Source of the DNA: Rhodococcus sp. 4CII
Lineage (GTDB): Bacteria > Actinomycetota > Actinomycetes > Mycobacteriales > Mycobacteriaceae
Direction of reading: 5' to 3'
Assembly: GCF_014256275.1 (NCBI RefSeq)
Contig: NZ_JACCFE010000002.1
Location: 4,506,001 to 4,570,000 of the forward strand
DNA: 64,000 nucleotides
In this document: positions 1 to 8,961 of the stretch, piece by piece
Layout of the letters: every line of letters starts with the position of its first letter
How positions within the stretch are numbered: the first letter of the stretch is position 1
Program-made: the position numbers and the translations under genes
Notes under the pieces: model-generated
Told to the model about the DNA's origin: nothing
Database searches by the model: none
Seen by the model: only the letters and a program-made list of their open reading frames with translations

Positions 1-163
1 CGAGCGATCCGTACAGATCGACGCGGACACCGGCGACGTCGTTGAGAACGCCGAGCGCGCCGAGGTCGGCGACGAACGTGCCCGCCGCCCGCATCGGCCC
101 GACCGTGTGCGAACTGGACGGGCCGATACCGACCGAGAACAGGTCGAACACACTGATGGTCAC
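1..163 (-). CDS. sdaA: L-serine ammonia-lyase, N-terminal part (runs off the left edge)
   Basis: Converts L-serine to pyruvate and ammonia in the cytosol using an oxygen-sensitive [4Fe-4S] cluster. Only the first 54 or so codons lie in the window. The start is a GTG at 163, and the peptide begins with the family hallmark FDLFSVGIGPSSSHTVGPMRAA, cited here by its core GIGPSSSHT. It is the last visible gene of the minus-strand series gcvP-gcvT-gcvH-glyA-sdaA. That order makes sense as glycine to serine (GcvPTH plus GlyA) to pyruvate (SdaA). It probably shares the riboswitch-controlled transcript, although the 97-bp gap to glyA could hold its own promoter. The C-terminal cluster-binding part is outside the window. 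Confidence 0.85.
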   Translation of the reverse strand, partial: MTISVFDLFSVGIGPSSSHTVGPMRAAGTFVADLGALGVLNDVAGVRVDLYGSL

Positions 164-260
164 GAGGTGAGATCCTTCCTGAGCATCGCAGCGAGTACCG
201 CAGCGCAGCGAGGAACGCAGTGAGGAGCGGAGGGACGGATCGCGCCGGGAAACCTGTTCA
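164..260. other. glyA-sdaA spacer with GCAGCGAG-type short repeats
   Basis: The spacer holds several degenerate copies of a purine-rich word (GCAGCGAG, CGCAGCGAGG, CGCAGTGAGG) at about 188-230. I see no hairpin long enough to be a terminator, so read-through from glyA into sdaA is plausible. The repeats look like low-complexity spacer sequence; no function is assigned. Confidence 0.3.
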
Positions 261-1529
261 TTACAGTCCCGGGTAGAGCGGATATTTGTCCGCGAGGACG
301 CGGACCTGAGCTGCCAGTCCGGTCGTGTCCGCGTCGGCGGGGGCGACGAGGGCCTGGGCGATCAGGTCGGCGACCGTCACGAAATCGTCCCGGCCGAAGC
401 CGCGCGCGGCCAGTGCCGGTGTGCCGATCCGCAGTCCGGACGTCACCATCGGCGGCCGAGGATCGAACGGAACGGCGTTGCGGTTGACGGTGATTCCGAT
501 CGCGTCGAGCCGGTCCTCGGCCTGCTGTCCGTCGATGTCGGCATCCCGCAGATCGACGAGAACGAGGTGAACGTCCGTGCCACCGGTGAGGACACTGATT
601 CCGGCTTCCTTGACGTCGGGGCGGCTGAGGCGCTCGGCGAGTACCTTGGCCCCGTCGAGGCAGCGTTCCTGGCGTTCCGCGAAATCGGGTTCGGCGGCCA
701 TCTTGAATGCCGTTGCCTTACCGGCGATCACGTGCTCGAGCGGTCCGCCCTGCTGGCCGGGGAAGACTGCGGAGTTGATCTTCTTCGCGATGGCCGCGTC
801 GTTGGTCAGGATGATCCCGCCGCGGGGGCCGCCGAGGGTCTTGTGCGTCGTCGACGTGACGACGTGCGCGTGCGGTACCGGGGACGGGTGAAATCCGGTG
901 GCGACCAGTCCGGCGAAGTGGGCCATGTCGACCATCAGGTAGGCGCCGACCTCGTCCGCGATTTCCCGGAACCGGGCGAAGTCCAACTGCCGCGGGTAGG
1001 CCGACCAGCCGGCGATGATCAGCTGCGGTCGGTGTTCGCGGGCTGCCTTCGCGACCTCGTCCATGTCGATCAGGTAGTCCTTCTCGGACACCCCGTACGC
1101 GGCCACGTTGTAGAGCTTGCCGGAGAAGTTCAGGCGCATGCCGTGGGTGAGGTGACCGCCGTCGGCGAGGGAGAGACCGAGGATCGTGTCACCGGGTTTG
1201 ATCAGCGCGTGCATCACCGACGCGTTCGCGGTGGCCCCGGAATGCGGCTGCACGTTGGCGTATTCGGCGGCGAAGAGCGCCTTGACGCGGTCGATGGCGA
1301 GCTGCTCGATCGAGTCGACGTGCTCGCATCCGCCGTAGTAGCGGCGTCCGGGGTACCCCTCGGCGTACTTGTTGGTCAGCACGGAACCCTGCGCCTGCAT
1401 GACCGCGAGCGGCGCGTGGTTCTCCGACGCGATCATCTCGAGGCCGGTGCGCTGCCGCTCGAGTTCCTTGCCGATGAGTGCGGCCACATCGGGATCGAAA
1501 TCCGCGAGGTCGCGGTTCAGGACGCTCAT
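261..1529 (-). CDS. glyA: Serine hydroxymethyltransferase
   Basis: PLP enzyme that transfers the methylene group between serine and glycine through tetrahydrofolate. The product is 422 residues, normal for the family. The PLP-binding lysine sits in TSTTHKTLGGPRGG at about residue 229, and the N-terminal substrate region reads MIASENHAP. The open frame extends upstream to 1880 but that part is arginine-rich shadow of gcvH. The ATG at 1529 overlaps the gcvH stop by four bases (ATGA), which fixes the start and implies translational coupling. Beside the cleavage system it consumes the methylene-THF made from glycine, so the unit converts two glycines into one serine. A second glyA for one-carbon supply elsewhere in the genome is likely but cannot be seen here. 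Confidence 0.96.
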   Translation of the reverse strand: MSVLNRDLADFDPDVAALIGKELERQRTGLEMIASENHAPLAVMQAQGSVLTNKYAEGYPGRRYYGGCEHVDSIEQLAIDRVKALFAAEYANVQPHSGATANASVMHALIKPGDTILGLSLADGGHLTHGMRLNFSGKLYNVAAYGVSEKDYLIDMDEVAKAAREHRPQLIIAGWSAYPRQLDFARFREIADEVGAYLMVDMAHFAGLVATGFHPSPVPHAHVVTSTTHKTLGGPRGGIILTNDAAIAKKINSAVFPGQQGGPLEHVIAGKATAFKMAAEPDFAERQERCLDGAKVLAERLSRPDVKEAGISVLTGGTDVHLVLVDLRDADIDGQQAEDRLDAIGITVNRNAVPFDPRPPMVTSGLRIGTPALAARGFGRDDFVTVADLIAQALVAPADADTTGLAAQVRVLADKYPLYPGL

Positions 1530-1930
1530 GCGTTCGCCCCGTTCTTCTCGGCATACTCGGCGGCGGTGAGAAGCTCTCCGGCATCGGACGGCTGGACGGC
1601 GAACAGCCAGCCTTCCCCGTACGGGTCGGAGGTGACCAGGCCGGGATCGTCGACGGCGGCGGAGTTGATCAGGGTCACCCGACCGCTGACCGGCGGATAC
1701 AGCTCGGAGACGGTCTTGGTCGATTCGACCTCGCCGCACGCTTCGCCGGCGACGATGGTGGCGCCGACCTCCGGCAGATCGACGAAGACGAGTTCGCCGA
1801 GCGAGTTGACGGCGACGGAGGTGATGCCGACGCGGACGGGTTCGTCGGGGAGGGCGGCGCCCGGCGCGATCAGGACCCACTCGTGGTCGTCGGTGTAGCT
1901 ACGGTCGTCGGGGAAAGCTGCTGAAGACAT
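1526..1930 (-). CDS. gcvH: Glycine cleavage system H protein
   Basis: Small lipoyl-carrier protein (134 residues) that shuttles the aminomethyl group between P, T and L proteins. The lipoylated lysine is in GEVESTKTVSELYPPVSG at about residue 72, and the N-terminal SYTDDHEWV is typical. It overlaps glyA by four bases and lies 38 bp downstream of gcvT. Its modification would need the LipA encoded divergently at 6548. Family and length leave no real alternative. Confidence 0.96.
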   Translation of the reverse strand: MSSAAFPDDRSYTDDHEWVLIAPGAALPDEPVRVGITSVAVNSLGELVFVDLPEVGATIVAGEACGEVESTKTVSELYPPVSGRVTLINSAAVDDPGLVTSDPYGEGWLFAVQPSDAGELLTAAEYAEKNGANA

Positions 1931-1968
1931 GGGTGCACCTTTTTCGGGGCCGAAGGGAGTGGGACGGT

Positions 1969-3084
1969 TCAGGAACGGCGATAGAACGGCGACGGGGTGA
2001 CCACGAACGGTTCCTTCTTGCCACGAATGTCGACGGTCAGTTCGGTGCCGGGTTCGCGGAGCGCGACGTCGACGAACGCCAGCGCGATCGGATGCCCGAG
2101 CGTCGGCGACAGGGCGCCGGACGTGATCGTGCCGACCGCGCTGCCACCGGACGCGTCATGGACGGTGTAGTCGGCGCGGGCGGCGCGGCGACCGGTGCCC
2201 GCGAGGCCGACGAGTACTCGCTGAGGAGCCTGCTCGGACAGCGTCTGCAGCGCCTCCCGACCGACGAACTCCTTGTTCAGCCGGACCACCTTGCCGAGAC
2301 CGGCCTCGTACGGGTTCGTGCCGAGGGTCAGCTCGTGCCCGTAGAGCGCCATGCCCGCCTCGAGCCGCAGGGTGTCGCGGCAGGCGAGACCGGCGGGGAC
2401 GCCGTCGCGGGCCGTCGTGGCATCCAGGAGCGCGCGCCACAACTGCACGGCCTGCTCGTTCGGCACGTACAGCTCGAATCCGTCCTCGCCGGTGTAGCCG
2501 GTGCGGGCCAGGAGGACGTCGATGTCCGCGACGACCGCCCGGGTGACCGCGTAGTACTTCAGCGCCGCGACGTCGGCAACCTGCCGGTCGGGGACGAGGG
2601 ACTGCACGATGTCCTGCGCGGCCGGTCCCTGCACCGCGATCAGCGCGGTCTCGGCGGACTGGTCGTCGACCGTCGCCGAGAAACCCTCGGCGCGTGCGGC
2701 CAGCTCGCGGTACACGGCCGGGGCGTTCGCGGCGTTGGCGACCACGAGGAACTGTTCGTTGGCGAGACGGTAGACGACGAGGTCGTCGATCACACCACCG
2801 TCCGCGTTGCAGAGCAGCGAGTACTTGGCGCGGCCGACGCCGATCTTCGACAGCTCGCCGGCGAGCGCGTAGTCCAGCAGCGCACCGGATTCGGGTCCGG
2901 CGACGGCGATCTCACCCATGTGAGAGAGATCGAACAGTCCGGCAGTCTTGCGAACCGCATGGTGTTCGGCGAGTTCGCTGTCGTACTTCAGCGGCATCTG
3001 CCAGCCCGCGAAGTCGGTGAAGTGGGCGCCGAGCGAACCGTGCTCGCTCAGCAGCGGGGACGCGGACGTGGTGGTGAGGGTCAT
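1969..3084 (-). CDS. gcvT: Glycine cleavage system T protein (aminomethyltransferase)
   Basis: Transfers the methylene group from the aminomethyl-lipoyl H protein to tetrahydrofolate with release of ammonia. The product is 371 residues. It begins MTLTTTSASPLLSEHGSLGA and carries the family segments HFTDFAGWQMPLKY and LFDLSHMGEI near the N-terminus. The longer open frame to 4707 is a shadow of gcvP. The ATG at 3084 overlaps the gcvP stop (ATGA), which supports coupled translation. The C-terminal barrel domain is intact down to FVVTPSPFYRRS. Confidence 0.96.
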   Translation of the reverse strand: MTLTTTSASPLLSEHGSLGAHFTDFAGWQMPLKYDSELAEHHAVRKTAGLFDLSHMGEIAVAGPESGALLDYALAGELSKIGVGRAKYSLLCNADGGVIDDLVVYRLANEQFLVVANAANAPAVYRELAARAEGFSATVDDQSAETALIAVQGPAAQDIVQSLVPDRQVADVAALKYYAVTRAVVADIDVLLARTGYTGEDGFELYVPNEQAVQLWRALLDATTARDGVPAGLACRDTLRLEAGMALYGHELTLGTNPYEAGLGKVVRLNKEFVGREALQTLSEQAPQRVLVGLAGTGRRAARADYTVHDASGGSAVGTITSGALSPTLGHPIALAFVDVALREPGTELTVDIRGKKEPFVVTPSPFYRRS

Positions 3085-5993
3085 GCGAAGGCCTCCTCGG
3101 GGGTCTCGGCGATGGCCGGAGAATCGATGTCGGTGGTGTTCTCGAAGGCCTCGGGCGCGGGGCACGAGCACACGAGGTTGCGGTCGCCGTGCACGCCGTC
3201 GATGCGGCGAACCGGAGGCCAGTACTTGTTGCCGCGCAGCGACGCGACCGGGAAGGCGGCGAGGTGGCGCGGGTAGGGCAGATCCCAGGTGTCGGCGGTG
3301 ACCTGCTCCGCGGTGTGCGGGGCCTGACGCAGCGGGCTGCGCTCGAGCGGCCACACGCCCTCGCCGACCAGATCGATTTCCCGGCGGATCGCGATCATCG
3401 CCTCGATGAAGCGGTCGAGTTCGGCCAGATCCTCGGATTCGGTCGGCTCGACCATCAGGGTGCCGTTGACCGGGAAAGACAGGGTGGGGGCGTGAAAACC
3501 GTAGTCGATCAACCGCTTTGCGACGTCCTCGGCGGTCACGCCGGTCGCCTTCGTGACCGGGCGCAGGTCCAGGATGCACTCGTGCGCCACCAGACCGGAC
3601 GGCCCGGTGTACAGGACGGGGAAGTGCGCGTCGAGTGACTTCGCGACGTAGTTGGCGGACAGCACCGCGGTCTTGGTGGCCTCCGTCAGCCCGTCCGGGC
3701 CCATCAGCGCGATGTACGCCCAGGTGATCGGCAGGATTCCGGCAGACCCGTAGTTCGCCGCCGACACCGGGGTGCCGAGCTGGTCGCCGCCGAGCGGGTT
3801 GCCGGGCAGGAACGGGGCCAGGTGCTTGCGCACCGCGACCGGGCCGACGCCGGGCCCACCGCCGCCGTGCGGGATGCAGAACGTCTTGTGCAGGTTCAGG
3901 TGCGACACGTCGCCGCCGAACTGGCCGGGCTGGGCCAGGCCGACGAGTGCGTTGAGGTTCGCACCGTCGACGTACACCTGACCGCCGGCCTCGTGCACGA
4001 GATCGCACACCGTCCGCACGTCGTTCTCGTACACGCCGTGCGTGGACGGGTAGGTGAGCATGATCGCGGCGATCGTGCCCTCGTGCGCGGCGATCTTCGC
4101 GCGCAGATCGTCCAGGTCGATGTTGCCGTTCGACGCCGTCGCGACCACCACCACCCGCATGCCGGCGAGCACCGCGGAGGCGGCATTGGTGCCGTGCGCG
4201 GACTGCGGGATGAGGCAGATGTCCCGGCTGAGGTCGCCGCGGCTCTCGTGGTAGCCGTTGATGGCGAGCAGCCCGGCGAGCTCGCCCTGCGATCCGGCAT
4301 TGGGCTGCAACGAGACCCGGTCGTACCCGGTGATCTCGCCCAGCCACCGCTCGAGCCCGCGGATCAGCTGCAGGTAGCCGCTGGTCTGCTCGACCGGAGC
4401 GTACGGGTGGATGGACGCGAAACCGGGCCAGCTGATCGGTTCCATTTCCACGGCGGAGTTGAGCTTCATCGTGCACGAGCCGAGCGGGATCATGGTGCGG
4501 TCGAGAGCGAGATCCTTGTCGGACAGCGCACGGAGGAAGCGCAGCATCGCCGTTTCGGACCGGTGCTCGTGGAACACGGGGTGCCGCAGGTAGTTCGACG
4601 TCCGCAGCAGCGACTGTGGCAGCCCGGACGCCGTGCCCGCCTGGGCTCCCGCGCCGAACGCGGACAGGACCCGGTCCACGATCTCGTCGGTGGTGCACTC
4701 GTCGCACGCGATCGCGACGTGGTCCGCGTCGACCAGTCGCAGGTTGATGCCGTCCCGGTCGGCGTGATCGACGACCTCGCGCGCCCGGGCCGGAACGCGC
4801 ACCAGCACGGTGTCGAAGAAGCTGTCGTGGACCACCGAATGTCCGGCCGTGCGCAGACCGCCCGCGACGGCGGTCGCGTGAGCGTGTACCCGAGTCGCGA
4901 TGGCGCGCAACCCTTCCGGGCCGTGGTACGCGGCGTACATCGCGGCGACGTTGGCGAGCAGGGCCTGCGCGGTACAGATGTTGCTGGTCGCCTTGTCGCG
5001 GCGGATGTGCTGTTCGCGGGTCTGCAACGCCAGCCGGTATGCGGGCTTGCCGTCGACGTCGACGGACACCCCGACCAGCCGGCCGGGGAGCATCCGCTCG
5101 AGACCGCCGCGGACCGCCATGTAGCCGGCGTGCGGACCACCGAAGAACAGGGGCACACCGAAGCGCTGGGCGGAGCCGACTGCGATGTCGGCGCCCTGCT
5201 CACCGGGCGGGGTGAGGAGCGTCAGCGACAGCAGATCGGCGGCAACCGTGGTGAGCGCCCCGCGCTCCTTGGCGGCGGCGATGAGCGGGGCCAGGTCGCG
5301 CACGTGCCCGCTCGCGCCGGGTGCCTGGAACACGACGCCGAACAGGTCTCCGTCCGGGAGTCCTCCGGAGAGGTCGGCCACCTCGACCTCGATGCCCACC
5401 GACCCGGCCCGGCCGCACACCACTGCGAGGGTCTGCGGCAGGCAGTCGGCGTCCACGACGACGCGGGGAGTCGACGACTTCGACTTGTTCGCGCGGCGCA
5501 TCAGCAGCACCGCTTCCATCACCGCGGTGGCCTCGTCCAGCAGGGATGCGCCCGCGAGGGGGAGGGCCGTCAGGTCTTCGATAACCGTCTGGAACGTCAG
5601 CAGCGCCTCGAGCCTGCCCTGGGAGATCTCCGGTTGGTACGGGGTGTACGCGGTGTACCAGGCGGGCGACTCGAGCATGTTCCGGCGCAACACCGCGGGG
5701 GTGATGGTGTCGGAGTATCCGAGGCCGATCATCTGCACGCGGGTCTCGTTGCGCTCCGACAGCGTGCGAAGGTCGGCGAGAACCTGCTGCTCGGACCGCG
5801 CCGCGGGCAGGTCGAGGGTCTCCGGGCTGCGGATCTGGTCGGGTACGGCGGCATCGATGAGCTGATCGAGCGTGTCGTACCCGAGGGCGCCGAGCATGCG
5901 CTCGGTGGCGGACGCGTCGGGACCGATGTGGCGAGACGGAAAATCGCTGGTGAGCGGCGCGTCGTGGCGCGCGTGACGGCTTTCGACTGGCAC
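3081..5993 (-). CDS. gcvP: Glycine dehydrogenase (decarboxylating), P protein
   Basis: PLP-dependent decarboxylase that starts the glycine cleavage reaction and loads the aminomethyl group onto GcvH. The product is 970 residues, a single-chain homodimeric P protein with both halves fused. The PLP lysine is in HLNLHKTFCIPHGGGGPG at about residue 703. The start is a GTG at 5993, directly downstream of the riboswitch region; the N-terminal SRHIGPD motif confirms the family's true N-terminus. It is the first gene of the gcvPTH-glyA-sdaA unit and overlaps gcvT by four bases. Confidence 0.97.
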   Translation of the reverse strand: MPVESRHARHDAPLTSDFPSRHIGPDASATERMLGALGYDTLDQLIDAAVPDQIRSPETLDLPAARSEQQVLADLRTLSERNETRVQMIGLGYSDTITPAVLRRNMLESPAWYTAYTPYQPEISQGRLEALLTFQTVIEDLTALPLAGASLLDEATAVMEAVLLMRRANKSKSSTPRVVVDADCLPQTLAVVCGRAGSVGIEVEVADLSGGLPDGDLFGVVFQAPGASGHVRDLAPLIAAAKERGALTTVAADLLSLTLLTPPGEQGADIAVGSAQRFGVPLFFGGPHAGYMAVRGGLERMLPGRLVGVSVDVDGKPAYRLALQTREQHIRRDKATSNICTAQALLANVAAMYAAYHGPEGLRAIATRVHAHATAVAGGLRTAGHSVVHDSFFDTVLVRVPARAREVVDHADRDGINLRLVDADHVAIACDECTTDEIVDRVLSAFGAGAQAGTASGLPQSLLRTSNYLRHPVFHEHRSETAMLRFLRALSDKDLALDRTMIPLGSCTMKLNSAVEMEPISWPGFASIHPYAPVEQTSGYLQLIRGLERWLGEITGYDRVSLQPNAGSQGELAGLLAINGYHESRGDLSRDICLIPQSAHGTNAASAVLAGMRVVVVATASNGNIDLDDLRAKIAAHEGTIAAIMLTYPSTHGVYENDVRTVCDLVHEAGGQVYVDGANLNALVGLAQPGQFGGDVSHLNLHKTFCIPHGGGGPGVGPVAVRKHLAPFLPGNPLGGDQLGTPVSAANYGSAGILPITWAYIALMGPDGLTEATKTAVLSANYVAKSLDAHFPVLYTGPSGLVAHECILDLRPVTKATGVTAEDVAKRLIDYGFHAPTLSFPVNGTLMVEPTESEDLAELDRFIEAMIAIRREIDLVGEGVWPLERSPLRQAPHTAEQVTADTWDLPYPRHLAAFPVASLRGNKYWPPVRRIDGVHGDRNLVCSCPAPEAFENTTDIDSPAIAETPEEAFA

Positions 5994-6049
5994 GAGGTGA
6001 CTCCGGTTTCGTTGAGTCCGGACCGCACCGGACGTCGACTGGGGGCACC

Positions 6050-6243
6050 TCCCCGCTCTGTCCTGAAACCTGAGAGTTTGGGCCCACCGCAGCTACGGCG
6101 TGCTCTTCACCTTCGGTAAGTACCGGCCTGGGCCGATTCTGTTCTCCAGAGTTGCCTCTACGCTGCGGTACTGGGGCCTGAGAGATTCCCGGGGAGGAAC
6201 TTGCTCCTACGGCGCCTCCGAAAACGGAGGTTCTCCCGCTGCG
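6050..6243 (-). promoter_or_regulatory. Tandem glycine riboswitch upstream of gcvP
   Basis: Read on the minus strand, the 5' aptamer (about 6243-6150) contains GCGGGAGA, a GGAGGCGCC stem, the core CGTAGGAGCAA and AATCTCTCAGGC. The 3' aptamer (about 6150-6050) contains CTCTGGAGA, CACCGAAGGTGAAGAG and AAACTCTCAGGTTTCAGGACAGAG. These are the conserved core blocks of the glycine aptamer in the usual tandem order, ending about 60 bases before the gcvP start. Glycine binding normally turns expression of cleavage genes on, which fits. A G-rich segment (CGGGGAGGTGCCCCC, about 6043-6057) lies between the second aptamer and gcvP and may belong to the expression platform; this last point is inference. 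Confidence 0.93.
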
Positions 6244-6547
6244 CGTCAACGGCGTCTTCAGTTGTGGTTGGCCAAACAGTACACACGCGTGGCGGGTTTG
6301 TCTCCCCGGGCTGCTCCGCGGTCGCCGGGCGGCGACGATCTTGCCAAAACGCCTCGTCGTTTGGCATCCTCGACTGATCTTCGCTCGGACGTGACCGCAC
6401 ACGCCGATCGATGAGAGCCCAGATCACCGCAATTGCAACGGTTGTCGCCGCGTGCTCGCCTTCCCTCACACTCCCGGTCGAGCGGTGCTGCCCGCGCCGC
6501 CCGACATTCCATACCGATCGGTCTCGGCTGATCGAAGGAGCCCCCCA
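6244..6547. other. Divergent gap between the gcv riboswitch and lipA
   Basis: The gap should hold the gcv promoter and the lipA promoter. Visible elements are a GTCGCC/GGCGAC mini-hairpin at 6321-6336 and an imperfect palindrome TGCCAAAACG...CGTTTGGCA at 6342-6366 that could be an operator. A ribosome-binding GAAGGAG lies at 6534-6540 before lipA. I see no gene in it; short frames here are arginine-rich and unconvincing. Confidence 0.4.
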
Positions 6548-7486
6548 ATGACCACATCGGAAACATCCCCGGCCACCCGCCGCCTGCTCCGACTCGAAGT
6601 CCGCAATGCTCAGACACCGGTCGAACGCAAACCGCCGTGGATGAAGGTGCAGATGCGCACCGGACCCGAATACCGGAAGCTCGCCGCGCTCGTCGAGCGC
6701 GAGGATCTGCACACAGTGTGTCAGGAAGCGGGATGTCCCAACATCTTCGAATGCTGGGAGGACCGGGAGGCGACCTTCCTCATCGGTGGGAGCCAGTGCA
6801 CCCGGCGGTGCGACTTCTGCCAGATCGACACCGGCAAGCCGGCAGAACTGGATCGGGGCGAGCCGAGGCGTGTCGCGGAATCGGTCCAGACGATGGGGCT
6901 CCGGTACGCCACCGTCACCGGCGTCGCCCGCGACGATCAACCCGACGGCGGCGCGTGGCTGTACGCCGAGACAGTGCGGCAGATCCACGCGCTGTGCCCG
7001 GGAACCGGCGTCGAACTGCTCGTTCCCGACTTCAACGCGAACCCGGAGCAGCTCCGCGAAGTGTTCGACACCCGCCCGGAAGTGCTGGCGCACAACGTGG
7101 AGACCGTTCCCCGGGTGTTCCGTCGTATCCGGCCCGGGTTCACCTACGAGCGTTCCCTCGACGTGATCACCCGGGCGAGGGAGGCCGGCCTGATCACCAA
7201 GTCGAATCTGATCCTCGGGTTGGGGGAGACCACGGACGAAGTGATCCAGGCTCTGCGGGACCTGCACGCGGCCGGCTGCCAGTTGATCACGATCACCCAA
7301 TATCTGCGGCCGTCGGCCCGGCACCATCCGGTGGAGCGGTGGGCGAAACCCGAGGAGTTCGTGATGCTCGACCAAACCGCCCGCGAGATCGGATTCCTCG
7401 GTGTGCTGTCCGGTCCGCTCGTCCGGTCGTCGTACCGGGCCGGCCGTCTGCACGCGGAGGCCGTCGCCGCCACCTCGACCCACTGA
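6548..7486 (+). CDS. lipA: Lipoyl synthase (radical SAM)
   Basis: Inserts two sulfurs into protein-bound octanoyl groups to make lipoyl. The product is 312 residues. The auxiliary cluster cysteines are in CQEAGCPNIFEC (about C58, C63, C69) and the radical-SAM CxxxCxxC is CTRRCDFC (about C84, C88, C91). The ATG at 6548 is chosen over the longer open frame because GAAGGAG precedes it at seven bases and the mature family start is MTTSETSPATRR. No lipB accompanies it. It diverges from the gcv operon and is followed by lpdA after 37 bp, so its job is probably to lipoylate GcvH. A housekeeping lipA-lipB pair elsewhere is expected but not visible. Confidence 0.93.
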   Translation: MTTSETSPATRRLLRLEVRNAQTPVERKPPWMKVQMRTGPEYRKLAALVEREDLHTVCQEAGCPNIFECWEDREATFLIGGSQCTRRCDFCQIDTGKPAELDRGEPRRVAESVQTMGLRYATVTGVARDDQPDGGAWLYAETVRQIHALCPGTGVELLVPDFNANPEQLREVFDTRPEVLAHNVETVPRVFRRIRPGFTYERSLDVITRAREAGLITKSNLILGLGETTDEVIQALRDLHAAGCQLITITQYLRPSARHHPVERWAKPEEFVMLDQTAREIGFLGVLSGPLVRSSYRAGRLHAEAVAATSTH

Positions 7487-7523
7487 CCTCACACCCCTCA
7501 TCCTGTCCAGCTAGGAGTTACTC

Positions 7524-8894
7524 ATGTCCAGATCTGCAGACGTCGTCATCCTCGGTGGTGGTTCCGGCGGTTACGCGGCCGCGATCCGCTCGGCCGAACT
7601 CGGCCGCTCGGTGATCCTGATCGAAGAGAACGAGCTCGGAGGCACCTGCCTGCATCAGGGGTGCATCCCGACCAAGGCCCTGCTGCACGCCGCCGAAGTC
7701 GCCGACAGTGCCCGCACGGCGTCACAGTTCGGTGTCGAGGTCACGTTCGGCGGAGTCGACCTCGAGAAGGTGCTGAGCTACAAGAACACGATCGTCACCC
7801 GGCTGCACAAGGGACTCCAGGGCCTCGTCGACTCGCACGGCATCACCGTCGTCAACGGTCGCGGACGGTTGGTCGGGCCCAACGGTGTCGAGGTCGACGG
7901 CGAGCTGATCACCGGTGCCGCCGTGGTTCTGGCAACGGGATCGTCGCCGAAGACGGTGCCGGGCATCGCCATCGGCGGCAGGGTCGTCACCAGCGACGAG
8001 GCGCTCGTGCTGCCGTCGGTCCCGAAGAAGGCGATCATCCTCGGCGGCGGTGTCATCGGCGTCGAATTCGCGAGTGTGTGGGCGTCGTTCGGTGCGTCGG
8101 TCACGATCGTCGAGGCGATGCCCAGACTGGTGCCGAACGAGGACGAGACCGTCTCCAAGTACCTCGAGCGCGCCTTCCGTCGTCGCAAGATCGCCGCGAA
8201 GACAGGTGTGCGGGTAACGGACGTGACGCAGGACGACGATTCGGTGTCCGTCACTCTCGACTCCGGGGACGTGCTCGACGCCGACGTCGTGCTGGTCGCG
8301 GTCGGGCGCGGTCCGAACACCGACTCGATGGGATACGAACAGACCGGAGTGGTCCTCGATCGGGGATTCGTGGTGACCAGCGACCGACTGCGCACCACGG
8401 TGCCGAACGTCTACGCGGTCGGCGACATCGTCGCCGGGCTGCAGCTTGCGCACCGCGGTTTCCAGCAGGGCATCTTCGTGGCAGAGGAGATCGCCGGACT
8501 CCGTCCGGACGTCATCGACGAGACCGGGATCCCGCGGGTCACCTACTCCCACCCCGAGGTGGCGTCGGTCGGGCTGACGGTGAGCGCGGCACGCGAGAAA
8601 TTCGGTGGGGACGTCGAGACCGTCACTTATGACCTCGCCGGCAACGGCAAGAGTCAGATCCTGAAGACGTCGGGAGCGGTCACACTCGTGGTGGCGCCGG
8701 ATGGTGTCGTCGTCGGCGTGCACATGGTCGGCGACCGCGTCGGCGAGCTGATCGGTGAGGCGCAGCTGCTTTACAACTTCCAGGTCGAGGCCGCCCAGGC
8801 GGCGAAATTCGTGCACGCCCATCCCACCCAGGGCGAGGCACTCGGTGAGGCCCTACTCGCCGTGGCCGGCAAGCCTCTGCACGTCCACGCCTGA
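7524..8894 (+). CDS. lpdA: Dihydrolipoyl dehydrogenase (L protein)
   Basis: FAD flavoprotein disulfide reductase that reoxidises dihydrolipoyl-GcvH with NAD+. The product is 456 residues. It has the N-terminal FAD motif GGGSGGYAAAIRSAELG, the redox disulfide in GGTCLHQGCIPTK (about C41/C46), the NAD-binding motif GGGVIGVEFA in the middle and the C-terminal catalytic dyad region HAHPTQGEAL. It starts at an ATG with AGGAG just upstream and follows lipA by 37 bp. With the divergent gcvPTH it completes the glycine cleavage machinery in one locus. Related mercuric or glutathione reductases are excluded by the CxxxxC spacing and the His-Pro-Thr motif. Confidence 0.95.
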   Translation: MSRSADVVILGGGSGGYAAAIRSAELGRSVILIEENELGGTCLHQGCIPTKALLHAAEVADSARTASQFGVEVTFGGVDLEKVLSYKNTIVTRLHKGLQGLVDSHGITVVNGRGRLVGPNGVEVDGELITGAAVVLATGSSPKTVPGIAIGGRVVTSDEALVLPSVPKKAIILGGGVIGVEFASVWASFGASVTIVEAMPRLVPNEDETVSKYLERAFRRRKIAAKTGVRVTDVTQDDDSVSVTLDSGDVLDADVVLVAVGRGPNTDSMGYEQTGVVLDRGFVVTSDRLRTTVPNVYAVGDIVAGLQLAHRGFQQGIFVAEEIAGLRPDVIDETGIPRVTYSHPEVASVGLTVSAAREKFGGDVETVTYDLAGNGKSQILKTSGAVTLVVAPDGVVVGVHMVGDRVGELIGEAQLLYNFQVEAAQAAKFVHAHPTQGEALGEALLAVAGKPLHVHA

Positions 8895-8901
8895 AACGCA
8901 G

Positions 8902-8941
8902 GTGAGCGGCAAAGTGTGCTGACGCACGCTTTGCCGCTCAC
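8902..8941. terminator. Bidirectional hairpin terminator between lpdA and yddG
   Basis: Arms GTGAGCGGCAAAGTGTG and CACGCTTTGCCGCTCAC pair over 17 positions with one G-T wobble around a 6-base loop. It sits between two convergent genes. There is no U-tract, as is common in actinobacteria. The sequence resembles the hairpin at 21968-22013. Confidence 0.75.
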
Positions 8942-8961
8942 ATGGGGGTCCTGCTGGGGCG

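Noticed and set aside
261..1880. 539-residue open frame covering glyA plus an N-terminal extension
   Set aside because: The first 117 residues are arginine-rich shadow of gcvH; the true ATG at 1529 overlaps the gcvH stop and matches the family N-terminus.
3822..6119. 765-residue plus-strand open frame opposite gcvP
   Set aside because: Composition is the typical Arg/Val/Asp/His-rich antisense shadow in high-GC DNA; it overlaps a strongly recognised gene entirely.
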